From Actinomycetaceae bacterium (GTDB lineage Bacteria > Actinomycetota > Actinomycetes > Actinomycetales > Actinomycetaceae): a stretch of DNA of 44,939 bases. Positions 37,525 through 44,939 of the stretch are shown here, one piece after another. The DNA is taken from assembly GCA_017934115.1 (NCBI GenBank), contig JAGBKC010000034.1, forward strand, positions 1 to 44,939, written 5' to 3'. A program made the position numbers and the translations under genes. Under the pieces are notes generated by a model. The model was not told where the DNA came from, did not search any database, and saw only the letters and a program-made list of their open reading frames with translations. Position 1 is the stretch's first letter. Each line of letters opens with the position of its first letter.

Positions 37525-38712
37525 GTGTTAATCGATGATTACGGCAATAAAATCCCGTCAAAGGCAGATAATCTGGCGGATATGATCGCCATGACGGATA
37601 TCGGCGGCATCGGCACGCTCATATATCACACGTTTCGTTTCAAGGATTACGAATACGATGAGGATCACGAAGGCGTAACGGTGCTTGCGCCGTTGGTATA
37701 CGGCGGCATGGAACCGGATATTGATAGGGACAACTCCCTTTCCGGGGCAAGACTTGTCGAGGAGCTATATAACTTGGCAAGAAGAGCCAACAGCCATGAT
37801 GAAGAGAAAACCCTCGATGAGCTGATAATCGAATTCTGCAAGACGATCGCCCATCCGTACAACATCGATGCCGTATACGAAATCATCACGGATGAGAATA
37901 CGGTCTTCGATAAGCATGGCCAGATGATCACCCACGAAGCCATGTTCTCTGTAGACCGGTTCAAACGCGATCTGGAATTTTTCTATAACGGGGCACGATT
38001 CTATTTCGCACTTCGAAAGATTGCGGATGGCGAAGATTACGACATAAAGGAAATCTCCGAAGACGGTCGTTATTTCGATGGCGTAACGGGGCTTAGCGGT
38101 TACCCCAAAGTGGAAGTCCCAGACGAAAAAGCAACGATCAATGCAGAGGCAGAAACACCGGAGGAACTGATCCGGGAAATGGAACAATTCAATCAGAAGT
38201 ACGAGCAGTTCTTAGAAGAACACAAAGATGAGCTCTACAAATACACGAAAGATGCGATTGATGACTTCTATCAACTGCGCGACAGATTGCTCTTCCTAAT
38301 ACCGGACTTTGAGATGCGCCTTAAGGTGAACCCCAAGACGGGAAATGTCGTCTTTGCCGCAGAGGTGCATTCCATCTTTGATATCGCATGGTACACGCTG
38401 GCGCGGTACATGGCAGACGTGCAGCTTGTGGAAGAAGGAACAAAGGAGCTTGCCTCGCCGGACGGTAAGGTCTGTGTGTGCCGGGGATGCGGAAGAGCCT
38501 TTGTCCGGATGCCGGATCAAAATAGAAAGCTCTACTGCGGAGACCCGGAATGCGAGCGTATGCGTAGCACCATGCGCACCAGACGGAAGCGCGAACGAGA
38601 TAAATTGAAGGCTACGAAAGAGGACACGAAAAGGTGCACCTCTAAGAAACCTAAAGATACAAGCAAAAAAGTGTCATCACCGCAGGCACAATCAAAAAGG
38701 AAATCGCTATGA
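37525..38712 (+). CDS. DUF6076-like protein with C-terminal zinc ribbon, coupled to the restriction gene
   Basis: 395 residues; the start is GTG at 37525 with GAGGAAA upstream. The first 310 residues are acidic and alpha-rich without a recognised enzyme motif. The C-terminus holds CVCRGCGRAF...YCGDPECERMRSTMRTRRKRERDK, a zinc ribbon followed by a basic tail, as in CGNR/DUF6076 proteins. The DNA- or RNA-binding tail and the ATGA overlap with the restriction gene (38709/38712) suggest a coupled regulator or accessory protein. Function inferred from position only. Confidence 0.65.
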   Translation: MLIDDYGNKIPSKADNLADMIAMTDIGGIGTLIYHTFRFKDYEYDEDHEGVTVLAPLVYGGMEPDIDRDNSLSGARLVEELYNLARRANSHDEEKTLDELIIEFCKTIAHPYNIDAVYEIITDENTVFDKHGQMITHEAMFSVDRFKRDLEFFYNGARFYFALRKIADGEDYDIKEISEDGRYFDGVTGLSGYPKVEVPDEKATINAEAETPEELIREMEQFNQKYEQFLEEHKDELYKYTKDAIDDFYQLRDRLLFLIPDFEMRLKVNPKTGNVVFAAEVHSIFDIAWYTLARYMADVQLVEEGTKELASPDGKVCVCRGCGRAFVRMPDQNRKLYCGDPECERMRSTMRTRRKRERDKLKATKEDTKRCTSKKPKDTSKKVSSPQAQSKRKSL

Positions 38713-41700
38713 TAACAGAATCTAACTTCAAAAATCTGCTTCTCAGCCTTGGCTTTACTGAAAGTGGCAATACGTTTGAAAAGAAGTTCCCGCATTTCGG
38801 AACTTCTATGAGCGTGGATTTTTCAAAGAAAAAACTGTATTACCCCGATGCCATAAAAGGCAGAGAAAGAAATGACGGTTTTGATGCCCCAGAGAATTAT
38901 GTCGTATTTGAATGCATAAACCGTTTGCTTGATAAGGGATATCGCCCAGAGCATATCGAACTGGAGAAAGAATGGCACCTCGGGCATGATGCAAAAAGCG
39001 GTCGCGCCGATGTTTGTGTGACAGACGCAAAGGGTGTGATGCTTTTTATCGTTGAATGCAAGACGTGGGGACGAGAGTTTGACAAGGCATTAAGCGATAC
39101 AAAAAATGACGGAGCACAGTTATTCTCCTATTGGCAGCAGGAACAGTCCTGCCGTTGGATTGTTCTGTATGCATCTGAGTTTAAAGGCGGCGCAGTCGAA
39201 TATAAGGCTCCGACTATCGACTGTTCGGATGACGCAAATATCATTCTTCTCGCAAAGAAAGATAAATCCATCAAACTGTACCGCGACGCACATACCGCGC
39301 CGGAAAAACATGAAGCATGGAAGGAGACATATTCCAGCCAAATTCACGATGACTTGGTTTTCTCCGCTGATTCCGTTGCATATAAAATTGGTGTCAAACC
39401 GCTTCTCAAAAAGAATCTGCGCGATTTTACGCCAGACGATAAAATCGTCAACAAGTTTGAAGAAATCCTGCGTCACAACAATGTCAGCGATAAGGAAAAC
39501 GCCTTTAACCGTCTGATTGCCCTGTTCATATGCAAGCTTGTTGACGAGAGCACAAAGGGCGAGGACGACGAGGTTGAATTCCAGTATAAACAAGGCACAG
39601 ACACATATGAAACCCTGCAGGATCGCCTCCAGCGCCTGCATCGTGACGGCATGGAGAAATTCATGCGTGAAGAGATCTACTATGTATCCGCCGATTACCC
39701 GGAGTGGCTGTTCTCAACCTATACAGGTGCAAAGCGAAAAAAGGCCATCGAGGACTTGCAGAACACCATTCGTATCCTGAAGTTCTATTCCAATAACGAT
39801 TTTGCATTCAAGGATGTTCACAACGAGGAACTGTTCTATCAGAACGGAAAGATACTCGTTGAAATGGTACAGCTGTTTGAAAAATATAGAATTGTTTACC
39901 CGTCAAAGCATCAGTTCCTTGGCGATCTTTTTGAACAGCTTCTGAATAAGGGCTTTAAACAGAACGAAGGACAGTTCTTCACACCGATGCCTATTACGAG
40001 GTTTATATGGGACAGTCTTCCCGTTGACCGTATGGTTAAATCCGAGAGAGGAACGGTATACCCTAAAGTAATAGACTATGCCTGCGGCGCAGGGCATTTC
40101 CTGACAGAGGCAATTGAAGCCATCAACCATTTTGTGGATTCAAACGGTGACAATTCATGGGCGAGAGATTATATTTTCGGCATTGAAAAGGATTACCGTC
40201 TTGCCCGTGTTGCAAAGATATCTCTATTCATGAACGGTGCCGGAGAAGGCAATATCATCTTCGGTGATGGTCTTGAAAACGCACCCGACAAGGGGATTGA
40301 CAACGGCTCGTTTGATATTCTTGTTGCAAACCCTCCGTATTCCGTCAAGGACTTCAAACAGCATCTTCAACTGAAGAATAACAGCTTCACTCTTCTTGAC
40401 CACATCGGATTGAACGGCGGCGAAATTGAAACGCTCTTCGTAGAGAGAATCGGACAGCTGCTGAAACCGCAGGGCATTGCTGCGGTTATCCTGCCAAGCT
40501 CTATCCTCTCAAATGACAGCGCAAGCTACACTACAGCACGTGAGCAATTCTTGAAGAATTTCTATATCCGCGCCATCGTGGCATTCGGCTCTAAGACATT
40601 CGGTGCGACCGGGACGAACACCGTGGTTATGTTCCTTGAAAAGTTTAATGAACCGCCGAAGCAGATCGATCTTTCTACCGATTCCGTAGACGCCATTTTC
40701 AGCGGCGCAGAGCTTAAAGAATGGAAAGATAAAGAAATCCTCGAAGCGTATATTGCGCAAATTGAAGTCGATGAGGATGTATATGCTTCGTTCCTGCATA
40801 AGAGTTATTCTTTGGATGAACTGAGCGATATAGATTATTTCAAAATGTACGTGGGTGCGTTTGCGGATTCTGCGGATGCCAAAAACTTGTTAAAAACAAA
40901 GGCATATAAGAACAAGAACGCTGATGAGCAGGCTGCCGCTTATCTTGAGAGGGTCTATGCGTATGCCCATTCTGCTGAATCGCAAAAACTCTTCTACTTC
41001 TCTTTAGTGTATCAGCAGACAACCGTTGTAATTAGCGCTCCTGCAGATAATAAGGCACAGAAGGATTTCCTCGGTTACGACTGGTCAAACCGTAAAGGGA
41101 ACGAAGGTATTCAGATTATTACACCCGGCGGCAAGATGTATGATGCTTCCGATCGCGAGGCTGAAGGTACGCTCGCTAATGCAATCAAGCAATCTTTCAA
41201 GGGGATGGTTCAGTCCTTTTCCGAAGAGCAGCAAGTATATGCTTCTGTTATCAGCACAAAGGATATGCTTGACTTTTCACGCGTTAGCTTCAATAAAGCA
41301 CTGCGTCTTAATGTAGAAAAGTTAATCGAAATAACCAGCAAGTATCCATTAAGAAGCTTGTTTGATGTGGCAACTCTTTACAGAGGTGTGACTTACGACA
41401 AAGCTGAACAAAGACTGAATGAAACATCAAATGTTGTACTTACTGCTGATAACATTACTCTTGACGGGCGTTTTGAAGTAACTAAACAGATTTTTGTTGA
41501 TGAAAGCAAAACGTTTTCTGATGATAGCCGTCTAAAGGCTAATGATATATTCATCTGTATGTCCAGCGGCAGCAAAAAACATGTGGGAAAAGTAGCATAT
41601 ATTACTTCGGATACAAACTATTACGCAGGCGGATTCATGGGAATTATCCGTGCTTCATCAACTGATTGCCTGCCTAAGTATCTGTATTATGTTTTAAACA

Positions 41701-41945
41701 CCTCAGTAGTAAAGGGTATGCTTTCAGGAGAGAGCTCAGGTTCGAATATAAACAATCTTTCAAGCAGAATAGGTCAAGTTAAGATTCCTGTTCCACCTCT
41801 TGATGTTCAACAGCAAGTTATTGATGAGTGCGAGAAGATTGATACCGAATATGAAGCAACCCGTATGTCTATCGAAGCCTACAGGAAGAAAATTGAAGAC
41901 CTGTTTGCCGAGTTAGATATTGCTAACAGGGGGGGTACAGACTGA
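38709..41945 (+). CDS. RMS-fusion restriction-modification enzyme (type IIG/IIB-like), first specificity half
   Basis: 1078 residues. Nuclease domain (about 90-200) with D101 and E116-x-K118 in RADVCVTD...VECKTW, the PD-(D/E)xK pattern of HSDR_N. N6-adenine methylase domain (about 400-720) with GQFFTP, SAM motif DYACGAG at 457-463 and catalytic NPPY at 541-544. TRD1 (about 870-1078) resembles HsdS and ends QQQVIDECEKIDTEYEATRM. No helicase/translocase domain. The frame stops just after a run of seven G, while a second HsdS-like TRD continues in another frame (41936-42451). Recognises one bipartite site if fused; as it stands only half of the specificity is made. Coupled to the upstream gene. 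Confidence 0.85.
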   Translation: MITESNFKNLLLSLGFTESGNTFEKKFPHFGTSMSVDFSKKKLYYPDAIKGRERNDGFDAPENYVVFECINRLLDKGYRPEHIELEKEWHLGHDAKSGRADVCVTDAKGVMLFIVECKTWGREFDKALSDTKNDGAQLFSYWQQEQSCRWIVLYASEFKGGAVEYKAPTIDCSDDANIILLAKKDKSIKLYRDAHTAPEKHEAWKETYSSQIHDDLVFSADSVAYKIGVKPLLKKNLRDFTPDDKIVNKFEEILRHNNVSDKENAFNRLIALFICKLVDESTKGEDDEVEFQYKQGTDTYETLQDRLQRLHRDGMEKFMREEIYYVSADYPEWLFSTYTGAKRKKAIEDLQNTIRILKFYSNNDFAFKDVHNEELFYQNGKILVEMVQLFEKYRIVYPSKHQFLGDLFEQLLNKGFKQNEGQFFTPMPITRFIWDSLPVDRMVKSERGTVYPKVIDYACGAGHFLTEAIEAINHFVDSNGDNSWARDYIFGIEKDYRLARVAKISLFMNGAGEGNIIFGDGLENAPDKGIDNGSFDILVANPPYSVKDFKQHLQLKNNSFTLLDHIGLNGGEIETLFVERIGQLLKPQGIAAVILPSSILSNDSASYTTAREQFLKNFYIRAIVAFGSKTFGATGTNTVVMFLEKFNEPPKQIDLSTDSVDAIFSGAELKEWKDKEILEAYIAQIEVDEDVYASFLHKSYSLDELSDIDYFKMYVGAFADSADAKNLLKTKAYKNKNADEQAAAYLERVYAYAHSAESQKLFYFSLVYQQTTVVISAPADNKAQKDFLGYDWSNRKGNEGIQIITPGGKMYDASDREAEGTLANAIKQSFKGMVQSFSEEQQVYASVISTKDMLDFSRVSFNKALRLNVEKLIEITSKYPLRSLFDVATLYRGVTYDKAEQRLNETSNVVLTADNITLDGRFEVTKQIFVDESKTFSDDSRLKANDIFICMSSGSKKHVGKVAYITSDTNYYAGGFMGIIRASSTDCLPKYLYYVLNTSVVKGMLSGESSGSNINNLSSRIGQVKIPVPPLDVQQQVIDECEKIDTEYEATRMSIEAYRKKIEDLFAELDIANRGGTD
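41929..41935 (+). repeat. Homopolymer G7 at the TRD1/TRD2 junction
   Basis: AACA-GGGGGGG-TACAG. With eight G (or five) the first frame runs into the second without a stop and reads NRGGYRLSLADTGKF. A candidate phase-variation tract or a sequencing indel. Confidence 0.85.
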
Positions 41946-42451
41946 GCCTCGCTGATACGGGCAAGTTTGATGTTTCGATTGGAAAACGTGTTCTCAATAA
42001 GCAACTTGTGGCGGACGGAAGCGTTCCTGTGTACAGTGCCAACGTCATAGAACCTTTTGGATACATAAATGAACTGCTAATCACTGATTTTTCTGTTCCC
42101 TCTGTACTGTGGGGCATTGACGGAGACTGGATGACAAGCTTTGTACCGGAGGATTCTGAGTTTTATCCCACTGATCATTGCGGCGTGCTGAGATGTAAGA
42201 CGGAGGAAGTCAATCCTCGCTATCTGGTGCATATTCTTGAATCAGAAGGCAGAAAAATGGGATTCTCCCGTTCATATCGTGCGTCTATTGATCGAATTCA
42301 GGGAATAACTTTCACTGCTCCGGACAGGGCAATACAGGATGCAACAATTGCAAAAATCGAGGAAATCGAAACCCTGATAGCTGCAGAGGAAAAGAAACTC
42401 GAATCCCTGACCGGGAGAACAGCGGATATTTTAAACAACTATCTCAATTAG
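41936..42451 (+). CDS. Second target-recognition half of the RMS enzyme, out of frame
   Basis: 172 codons in the frame one base off from 38709-41945, with homology to the second HsdS TRD: YRLSLADTGKFDVSIGKRVL, VPVYSANVIEPFGYI, VPSVLWGIDGDW, FYPTDHCGVLRCKT, NPRYLVHIL, YRASIDRIQGITFTAP, and a C-terminal helix DATIAKIEEIETLIAAEEKKL. The first good start (GTG 42008) would remove the first conserved strands, so separate translation is unlikely. Joined to TRD1 it gives a protein of about 1250 residues, the size of AloI-type enzymes. Confidence 0.7.
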   Translation, partial: YRLSLADTGKFDVSIGKRVLNKQLVADGSVPVYSANVIEPFGYINELLITDFSVPSVLWGIDGDWMTSFVPEDSEFYPTDHCGVLRCKTEEVNPRYLVHILESEGRKMGFSRSYRASIDRIQGITFTAPDRAIQDATIAKIEEIETLIAAEEKKLESLTGRTADILNNYLN

Positions 42452-42689
42452 CAGCAATATGAACACATAAAAATGACCATGCAGGCGCATTACACTCTGA
42501 CATGAGTTCGCTGTGCATGATATTGTTCGCGTTGGGCGAGGCAAATAGCTCATGAAGTACCCAAGGGGCGGGTCTGATCTCTACATGATTTTCCGCATAG
42601 ACCGCCGCCTCCTCGCATGCGCATTTTCGCAGAATTAGCATAGGGGGATACCCAAAATCGCCGGATACACTGATTTGTTGTTGAAACAA
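42444..42689 (-). CDS. Small ORF of unknown function, possibly a fragment
   Basis: 81 codons from a TTG at 42689. Coding-like sequence continues in frame upstream (ETIAQKKNRWTH) into the end of DUF4314, without an ATG. Protein-like features: FGYPPMLILRKCACEEAAVYAENHVEIRP and PWVLHELFASPNANN. No family recognised and no ribosome site; perhaps the remnant of a longer element gene. Overlaps the 3' end of TRD2 by eight bases, convergently. Confidence 0.3.
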   Translation of the reverse strand: MFQQQISVSGDFGYPPMLILRKCACEEAAVYAENHVEIRPAPWVLHELFASPNANNIMHSELMSECNAPAWSFLCVHIAAN

Positions 42690-42742
42690 GTGCGTCCAGC
42701 GATTTTTCTTTTGCGCAATGGTTTCGAAAAGAGCGCTTTTTA

Positions 42743-42973
42743 CTATGATTTCAGCGTGATTTTTTCACAATCATCTTCGCCATAGGCGACAGAAAGCCCG
42801 CATCCGTTATCCCAGTCCACCATGATGGAACCGACATCATCCACGCCGATGACCGTTCCTGTGGTCCCAAGTGGCGGTGCTTGTGGATCATCCATTCTTA
42901 CGAGCTTCACACGGCATCCGATAGGATAGTCCTCTCTTAGCTTTTCGATGATTTCTTTGTTAGGGATTTTCAT
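42743..42973 (-). CDS. DUF4314 protein
   Basis: 76 residues with the DUF4314 SH3-like pattern: YPIGCRVKLVRMDDPQAPPLGTTGTV, then DDVGSIMVDWDNGCGL and a short acidic tail. Common in clostridial and actinobacterial integrative elements, function unknown. Starts 11 bases after the next gene upstream on the minus strand. Confidence 0.85.
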   Translation of the reverse strand: MKIPNKEIIEKLREDYPIGCRVKLVRMDDPQAPPLGTTGTVIGVDDVGSIMVDWDNGCGLSVAYGEDDCEKITLKS

Positions 42974-42984
42974 GAGCGGAGACC

Positions 42985-43224
42985 TCAGTTATAGCTGTTT
43001 AGCAAGATCGAATAGGCAATCTTGGTATGCTCATCTTCTGGCTTTACGTCCCAGCCCCGGTCGTAGTTGCAGGTGACTTTCCCATCGACCTTAAGTGTAA
43101 GCTTGCTGATTCTCCCACCGTTGATACCGAACTGTGATCCTTCCTCGTAGTGTTTCACCCAGTAGTGGTAGATGGTGTTCGTGCCGTCTGCGTTCGGAAT
43201 TCCGATCGTTCCTTCGCTCCACAT
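42985..43224 (-). CDS. Small element protein, unknown family
   Basis: 79 residues; RBS AAAGGAG ahead of the ATG at 43224. Beta-rich (NTIYHYWVKHYEEGSQFGINGGRISKLTLKVDG, TCNYDRGWDVKPEDEHTKIAYSILLNSYN). Such proteins travel with DUF4314 in integrative elements. Two-gene unit with DUF4314. Confidence 0.7.
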   Translation of the reverse strand: MWSEGTIGIPNADGTNTIYHYWVKHYEEGSQFGINGGRISKLTLKVDGKVTCNYDRGWDVKPEDEHTKIAYSILLNSYN

Positions 43225-43321
43225 AATCTAATCTCCTTTACATTTGGTATGTACATATATGCTCTGCTTCGGAGATATAGCAAGTTGTTTTTGCTGATAA
43301 ACGGGTACTTTTTGATACGAA

Positions 43322-43356
43322 AAAGACCGGGCAGGATTGCTCCTATCCGGTCTTTC
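43322..43356. terminator. Terminator near the right end of the element
   Basis: AAAGACCGG...AGGA-ttgc-TCCT...CCGGTCTTT; T-rich on both sides (TCTTTCTGTTT plus, TTTTTCG minus). It insulates the right end as 31105-31143 does the left. Confidence 0.75.
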
Positions 43357-43405
43357 TGTTTGCCCCGCTTGAAGGTTGTCGTTACGAACTTACTTGTTTC
43401 TCATA

Positions 43406-43417
43406 AATCCCTACGTT
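43406..43417 (-). repeat. Right arm of the terminal imperfect inverted repeat
   Basis: On the minus strand AACGTAGGGATT, 10 of 12 identical to the left arm at 31078-31089. Confidence 0.5.
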
Positions 43418-43420
43418 CAA

Positions 43421-43428
43421 CCCTCTAA
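43421..43428. repeat. Right attachment-site core of the element
   Basis: CCCTCTAA, paired with CCCATTAA at 31061-31068. The TAA is codon 7 of lipoprotein copy C (TTA, Leu, on the minus strand). Confidence 0.6.
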
Positions 43429-43446
43429 TGCTAGTAATCTTTTCAT
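43426..43446 (-). pseudogene. Detached first seven codons of lipoprotein copy C
   Basis: ATG at 43446 codes MKRLLAL, with GGA nine bases upstream. The next codons in the present sequence (GAG GGT TGA) belong to the element. Joined to 31065 it gives a signal peptide with its lipobox Cys at residue 20, as in copy A. It starts 27 bases after the NlpC/P60-like copy C stop, as copy A does after 22. Confidence 0.8.
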
Positions 43447-43473
43447 ATATGTCATTCCATGTATCAATACTCG

Positions 43474-43827
43474 CTATTGAACATACGCATATGTATACGT
43501 CCAACTGGATTTTTTAATATCTCGCAGATACACGCCTTTACCACCATCGCCATCTAAATCAATACCAGTAGCTGATTTATATGCTGCCCATACAAGTTGA
43601 GAACAATTCATATTTCCAGCATATTTTTTATTATCCCAAAACTTGTTATTATAAGGTCTTCCAACATATGTCATTGCACGTGTTCCAGCTTTTACACGTT
43701 TTGACAGTGTTGTGCGCACGCGCATTATTTCCGTACCAGCACGCACTCGCGCATCCATATTATAAATACTTATAGTATGAGATACTTTTCCATTACCCGG
43801 AGCTTCAATTATAAACGATTTCTCCAT
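43474..43827 (-). pseudogene. Permuted NlpC/P60-like protein, copy C, N-terminally truncated
   Basis: 117 residues from the ATG at 43827, RBS AAGGAG. It begins MEKSFIIEAPGNGK, inside the fold, and continues through GTEIMRVRTT, the Cys helix NCSQLVWAAYK and GIDLDGDGG-GVY. The signal peptide and the His strand (HGHAGIY in copy A) are missing, so no catalysis or export is expected. Upstream sequence to 43965 shows no homologous part. A longer frame to 43950 is probably fortuitous. Partner of lipoprotein copy C, before the element split the unit. Confidence 0.7.
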
Positions 43828-43880
43828 CGCTAACACTCCTTGCAATAGCGAATGAACAAATTTTATCAGATATACATGTG

Positions 43881-43926
43881 AAGCGCCTGGCTCCAAGGGG
43901 TGAAGAGTCAGGCGCTTTGTTTTGTT
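43881..43926. terminator. GC-rich hairpin between the sortase-like gene and copy C
   Basis: AAGCGCCTG / CAGGCGCTT, 9 bp perfect. A T-rich tail (TGTTTTGTTT) follows only on the plus strand, while both neighbours are on the minus strand. It may still stop minus-strand transcription weakly. Confidence 0.5.
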
Positions 43927-43965
43927 TCGTTCGTTTCTCAGGTTCCACATCCAGTGTGGGTTGGC

Positions 43966-44685
43966 TTATATGAGGGCGTATACCTTTGATTGGTAGCCGT
44001 TGTCGAGGCATGTTTGCAGGTATGCTTTGCCGCCCATTCCTTTGATTTGTTCGACTGAGCCGCCGGTGGAGACGGTGCGGATCTGTGCGATGGTGTATGT
44101 TTTACCGCCAACGGTGACTTTGTCGCCCACCTTCATTTTCAACCATGCTTCGCCGCCCATTCCGTTGTGTTGTGCGTAGTATGGCACGCCGAGGTAATCA
44201 GATACTGGTTTGTAGTTTGTTGCACCGGCACAAGTGTCGATTTGTGCTTGTGTTCCTGTGCAGGACACCTTCACTGTGTAGTGTGCAGGGCCACTCGTTG
44301 TTGTTTTCTTTGCTGTTGTTGTTTGAGCAGCCGTCTGCGTGCTGGTCTTGTTTTCTGTTTTCTTTGTTGAAGCTGCTTTTGAGGTTTGCTGTGCAGCTTT
44401 CGTCGTGGTAGTTGTTTGAGCAGCTTCGCGCTTTTCCTGCGCAGCTGTTTGTGTTGCCTGTGTTGCAGGTGTTGTTGCCTCAGCTGTTTGCACGCTTGCT
44501 TCAATAGCATCTTGAGTATCAACTGTTTGCTCATCAACTGTTACAGCAGTGGACACTGCTGATGTGATGTCTGCTGGTTGTGTTGTTACGTTTTCACTGC
44601 TTGCCAATGCGCCTGTTGCGCTTGCCAAAGTGATCAGTGTTGTAGCACTTGCTGCTACTGCCACGTGCCTCCATGTGCGTGCCAT
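43966..44685 (-). CDS. Secreted protein with Thr/Ala/Gln-rich linker and sortase-like C-terminal domain
   Basis: 239 residues from the ATG at 44685 (AAGGGG upstream); a start at 44694 adds three. Signal peptide (VAVAASATTLITLASATGALA). Residues about 35-130 are low-complexity T/A/Q/K. The last 100 residues (SGPAHYTVKVSC...ALI) fit a beta-barrel like class-E sortase folds: PYYAQHNGMGGEAWLKMKVGD, TVGGKTYTIAQIRT and YLQTCLDNGYQ, with His and Cys in the places of the catalytic pair. The usual Arg is replaced by Lys (SKVYAL). Function of this secreted, linker-borne form is unknown. Confidence 0.65.
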   Translation of the reverse strand: MARTWRHVAVAASATTLITLASATGALASSENVTTQPADITSAVSTAVTVDEQTVDTQDAIEASVQTAEATTPATQATQTAAQEKREAAQTTTTTKAAQQTSKAASTKKTENKTSTQTAAQTTTAKKTTTSGPAHYTVKVSCTGTQAQIDTCAGATNYKPVSDYLGVPYYAQHNGMGGEAWLKMKVGDKVTVGGKTYTIAQIRTVSTGGSVEQIKGMGGKAYLQTCLDNGYQSKVYALI

Positions 44686-44939
44686 TTCAATCAACCCCTT
44701 TTTTCGTTGATGCCCTTACCAGGCCTTGCATATATATTGTTTTGAACGAAACATCAGTTGAAAACTCTTTTCAGTGTTTCCCGCTGACACAAATATCATA
44801 TCCCTAACAACCACCCAAAAACGAACTGCCAGCACACACCAAACGTTTAGGACCTCTTAACCAGAAAACAGCAGAAAAAGTCCCATACATCAAGGTAGAT
44901 AAGTTAAACACGAAAAAACAGGCAAAGAAAAAAATAAAA
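44686..44939. other. Non-coding region upstream of the sortase-like gene
   Basis: 254 bases to the window end, AT-rich; should hold the promoter of the minus-strand gene. No dyad or coding frame of note. Confidence 0.4.

Overview
The window looks like a low-GC actinobacterial chromosome, most likely from the Coriobacteriia. Supporting this are the order dnaK-grpE-dnaJ-hspR with a HAIR operator, a FixABCX electron-transfer-flavoprotein operon, an actinobacterial-type LeuB, and Amidase_2 and sortase-like secreted proteins of a coriobacterial style. The genus is an inference; no rRNA is present.

Host layout, left to right. 1-1175: 3' end of a cardiolipin synthase/PLD gene. 1216-4599 (minus): fixA-fixB-fixC-fixX. 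4729-5805 (minus): leuB. 6060-9331 (plus): FecCD permease, substrate-binding lipoprotein and a C-terminally truncated FGGY kinase, closed by a strong terminator. 9394-14482 (minus): a secreted-protein island with two copies of a pair made of a permuted NlpC/P60-like protein and a propeller-like lipoprotein (copy A intact, copy B a deletion remnant). Between the copies lie a glycine-zipper secreted protein and a 58-residue membrane protein. Three transcription units here carry a 9-bp tandem repeat about 110-120 bp before the start codon and a related leader. 14605-17110: an Amidase_2-like membrane protein lacking zinc ligands, and pgm. 17271-21457: the DnaK operon. 21568-29584: membrane proteins, tRNA-Ser(GCU), DUF2079, a flippase-like protein with a pseudokinase-like middle, a secreted HNH nuclease and a HisC-type aminotransferase.

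31069-43425 is an integrated element of about 12.4 kb, visibly richer in GC than its surroundings. On the minus strand it carries a large serine recombinase, a TnpW-like protein, a solitary HK97-type major capsid protein, a zinc-ribbon protein, a P4-like PrimPol/SF3 primase-helicase followed by a cluster of GCGGTCG iterons, and an excisionase-like protein. On the plus strand it carries a DUF6076-like protein and an RMS-fusion restriction-modification enzyme whose second specificity half is out of frame behind a run of seven G. DUF4314 and a second small protein close the right end. No portal, terminase, protease or tail gene was seen, so the element looks like a replicating satellite or transposon with a single structural gene.

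The element sits inside the signal peptide of a third copy (C) of the same lipoprotein. The first seven codons (MKRLLAL) are at 43446-43426 beside the third NlpC/P60-like gene. The rest of the signal peptide (MGIFFFGLSVSGC) resumes at 31065, 12.4 kb away. The lipoprotein also has a frameshift and an amber codon. To the right, 43966-44685 encodes a secreted protein with a low-complexity linker and a sortase-like C-terminal domain.
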